DNA from: Corynebacterium durum
Lineage (GTDB): Bacteria > Actinomycetota > Actinomycetes > Mycobacteriales > Mycobacteriaceae
Assembly (NCBI RefSeq): GCF_030408675.1
Contig: NZ_CP047200.1
Span: 186,001 to 250,000 of the forward strand
DNA: 64,000 nucleotides
Direction: 5' to 3'
Part shown: one piece after another, positions 63,262 through 64,000 of the stretch
How positions within the stretch are numbered: position 1 is the first letter of the stretch
How the letters are laid out: each line of letters starts with the position of its first letter
Made by a program: the position numbers and the translations under genes
The notes under the pieces: model-generated
The model's input: only the letters and a program-made list of their open reading frames with translations
What the model was told of the DNA's origin: nothing
The model's database searches: none

Positions 63262-64000
63262 TTACTTCTCCACGATGCGCAGCAGCGTGGCGGAGGGGCG
63301 GCAAAACAGTCGCACAGGTGCGTATTTCGAGGTCCCCAACCCGTTGCTTACGTGCATGAGCATGGAGCCAAAGCGGTGCAGTCCGGATGCTCGTTCGCGG
63401 TCAATGCCGCAGTTGGTCACTATGGCTTTGCCGTTAGGTAGGCAGATCTGTCCACCGTGGGTGTGCCCGGAGAGGGCGAGCTGGTAGCCGTCGGCGTCGA
63501 AAAGCTCAAGGACGCGGGGCTCGGGCGCGTGGAGGAGGGCGAGGCTGAGGTCGGCGTCGCTGTTGGGGGCACCGGCGACGGCGGAGTAGTCGTCGAGGTT
63601 GTGGTGGGGGTCGTCGACACCTGCGGCGGCGATGCGTACTGGCCCTACTTTGAATTCGTGACGCGCTTGGTTGGCGTCGCGCCAGCCGCGTTCGATGAAG
63701 GCGGCCCTCATACCTTCCCAGGGGAGTGTGATGCGGCTGACCTTGCGTTTTTTGCCCAGCAGGTAGCCAAAAGGATTGACGGGGCGTGGCGCGTAGTAGT
63801 CGTTGGTGCCAAAGACGAACAACCCTGGGCGGTGGAGCAGTGGGTCGAGTGCTTGGAGGAGGTGGGGCACGGAGTTGACAGCCCCGAGGTTGTCGCCGGT
63901 GTTGATCACAAGGTCGGGCGCCAGCTGGTCCAGCGCGGCCACCCATTCTTTTTTGTGCGGCTGATTGGGCAGCATGTGCAGGTCGGAAATGTGCAGGATG
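63262..64000 (-). CDS. Metallophosphoesterase (partial, 5' end beyond window)
   Basis: At least 245 residues; the frame continues past 64000 with ILHISDLHM, the first metal motif (D-x-H) of calcineurin-like phosphoesterases. Further motifs: INTGDN (GDN), FGTNDYYAP (here GTND in place of GNHD), LSLALLHAPEP and the GHTHGGQICLP motif. It resembles the YaeI/YkuE-type membrane-proximal phosphodiesterases. It is on the same strand as tRNA-Pro, 58 bp upstream of it. Confidence 0.9.
   Translation of the reverse strand, partial: ILHISDLHMLPNQPHKKEWVAALDQLAPDLVINTGDNLGAVNSVPHLLQALDPLLHRPGLFVFGTNDYYAPRPVNPFGYLLGKKRKVSRITLPWEGMRAAFIERGWRDANQARHEFKVGPVRIAAAGVDDPHHNLDDYSAVAGAPNSDADLSLALLHAPEPRVLELFDADGYQLALSGHTHGGQICLPNGKAIVTNCGIDRERASGLHRFGSMLMHVSNGLGTSKYAPVRLFCRPSATLLRIVEK

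Overview
The window looks like a chromosome segment of a Corynebacterium, probably a human- or animal-associated species. The evidence is MurT/GatD, 2-isopropylmalate synthase, the aspartokinase (lysC) - asd pair, the ECF sigma factor SigC beside catalase KatA, an Mrp antiporter with a fused MrpA/MrpB subunit, LPxTG pili of the C. diphtheriae Spa type, and many genes whose -10 hexamer sits only 6-7 nt before the start codon (leaderless mRNAs). As I recall the gene order of C. glutamicum (murT/gatD, a DnaQ-like gene, leuA, lysC, asd, sigC, katA), the same backbone is present here but is split by large accessory blocks.

Left part (1-13 kb): the gatD end and murT, then a DnaQ-like protein with a BRCT domain and lost catalytic residues. 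Next comes a transport operon: an ECF transporter (S, T and fused double ATPase), two half-size ABC exporters of the YbtP/YbtQ or IrtA/IrtB kind, and a TetR regulator. Its promoter carries a perfect 23-bp palindrome and a DtxR-like site, so iron, haem or siderophore uptake is likely. A LysR/aldo-keto reductase divergon, an AT-richer membrane pentapeptide-repeat gene with a long hairpin over its ribosome site, and a DyP peroxidase follow.

Ini-like block (14.1-24.5 kb): two dynamin-like GTPases with the sizes of mycobacterial IniA and IniC stand divergent from a lipoprotein, a membrane-anchored Hsp70 ATPase without a substrate-binding domain, an Ala/Ser/Gly-rich protein with eight calcium-type DxDxDG repeats, a C39-like cysteine peptidase with a long acidic Pro/Asp-rich tail, a small Asp-rich protein and an ECF sigma factor. 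I think this is the most interesting system in the window: a probable envelope-stress or membrane-remodelling apparatus.

Middle (24.5-35.4 kb): leuA with a clear attenuator (a 16-codon leader peptide with four Leu codons, itself leaderless, and a hairpin), a PIG-V-like mannosyltransferase, a serine hydrolase and an MMPL transporter that share unusual CCCTGA direct repeats upstream, a DMT transporter, and lysC-asd.

Pilus block (35.8-46.4 kb): major pilin, class C sortase, LALTG base pilin, 2013-residue tip protein and a second class C sortase, all overlapping or closely spaced. It is followed by a graveyard of polymorphic-toxin material (46.4-49.8 kb): an Rhs C-terminal fragment with a nonsense codon, tandem immunity-type paralogues, decayed copies and a DUF2247-like gene.

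Right part (49.8-64 kb): sigC, katA with a palindromic operator, an acidic orphan protein divergent from ohr, a stand-alone MbtI-like salicylate synthase, the mrpGFEDCA operon, a YhgE/Pip-like membrane protein, an Abi/HEPN protein, a candidate small RNA, tRNA-Pro(CGG) and the start of a metallophosphoesterase gene.
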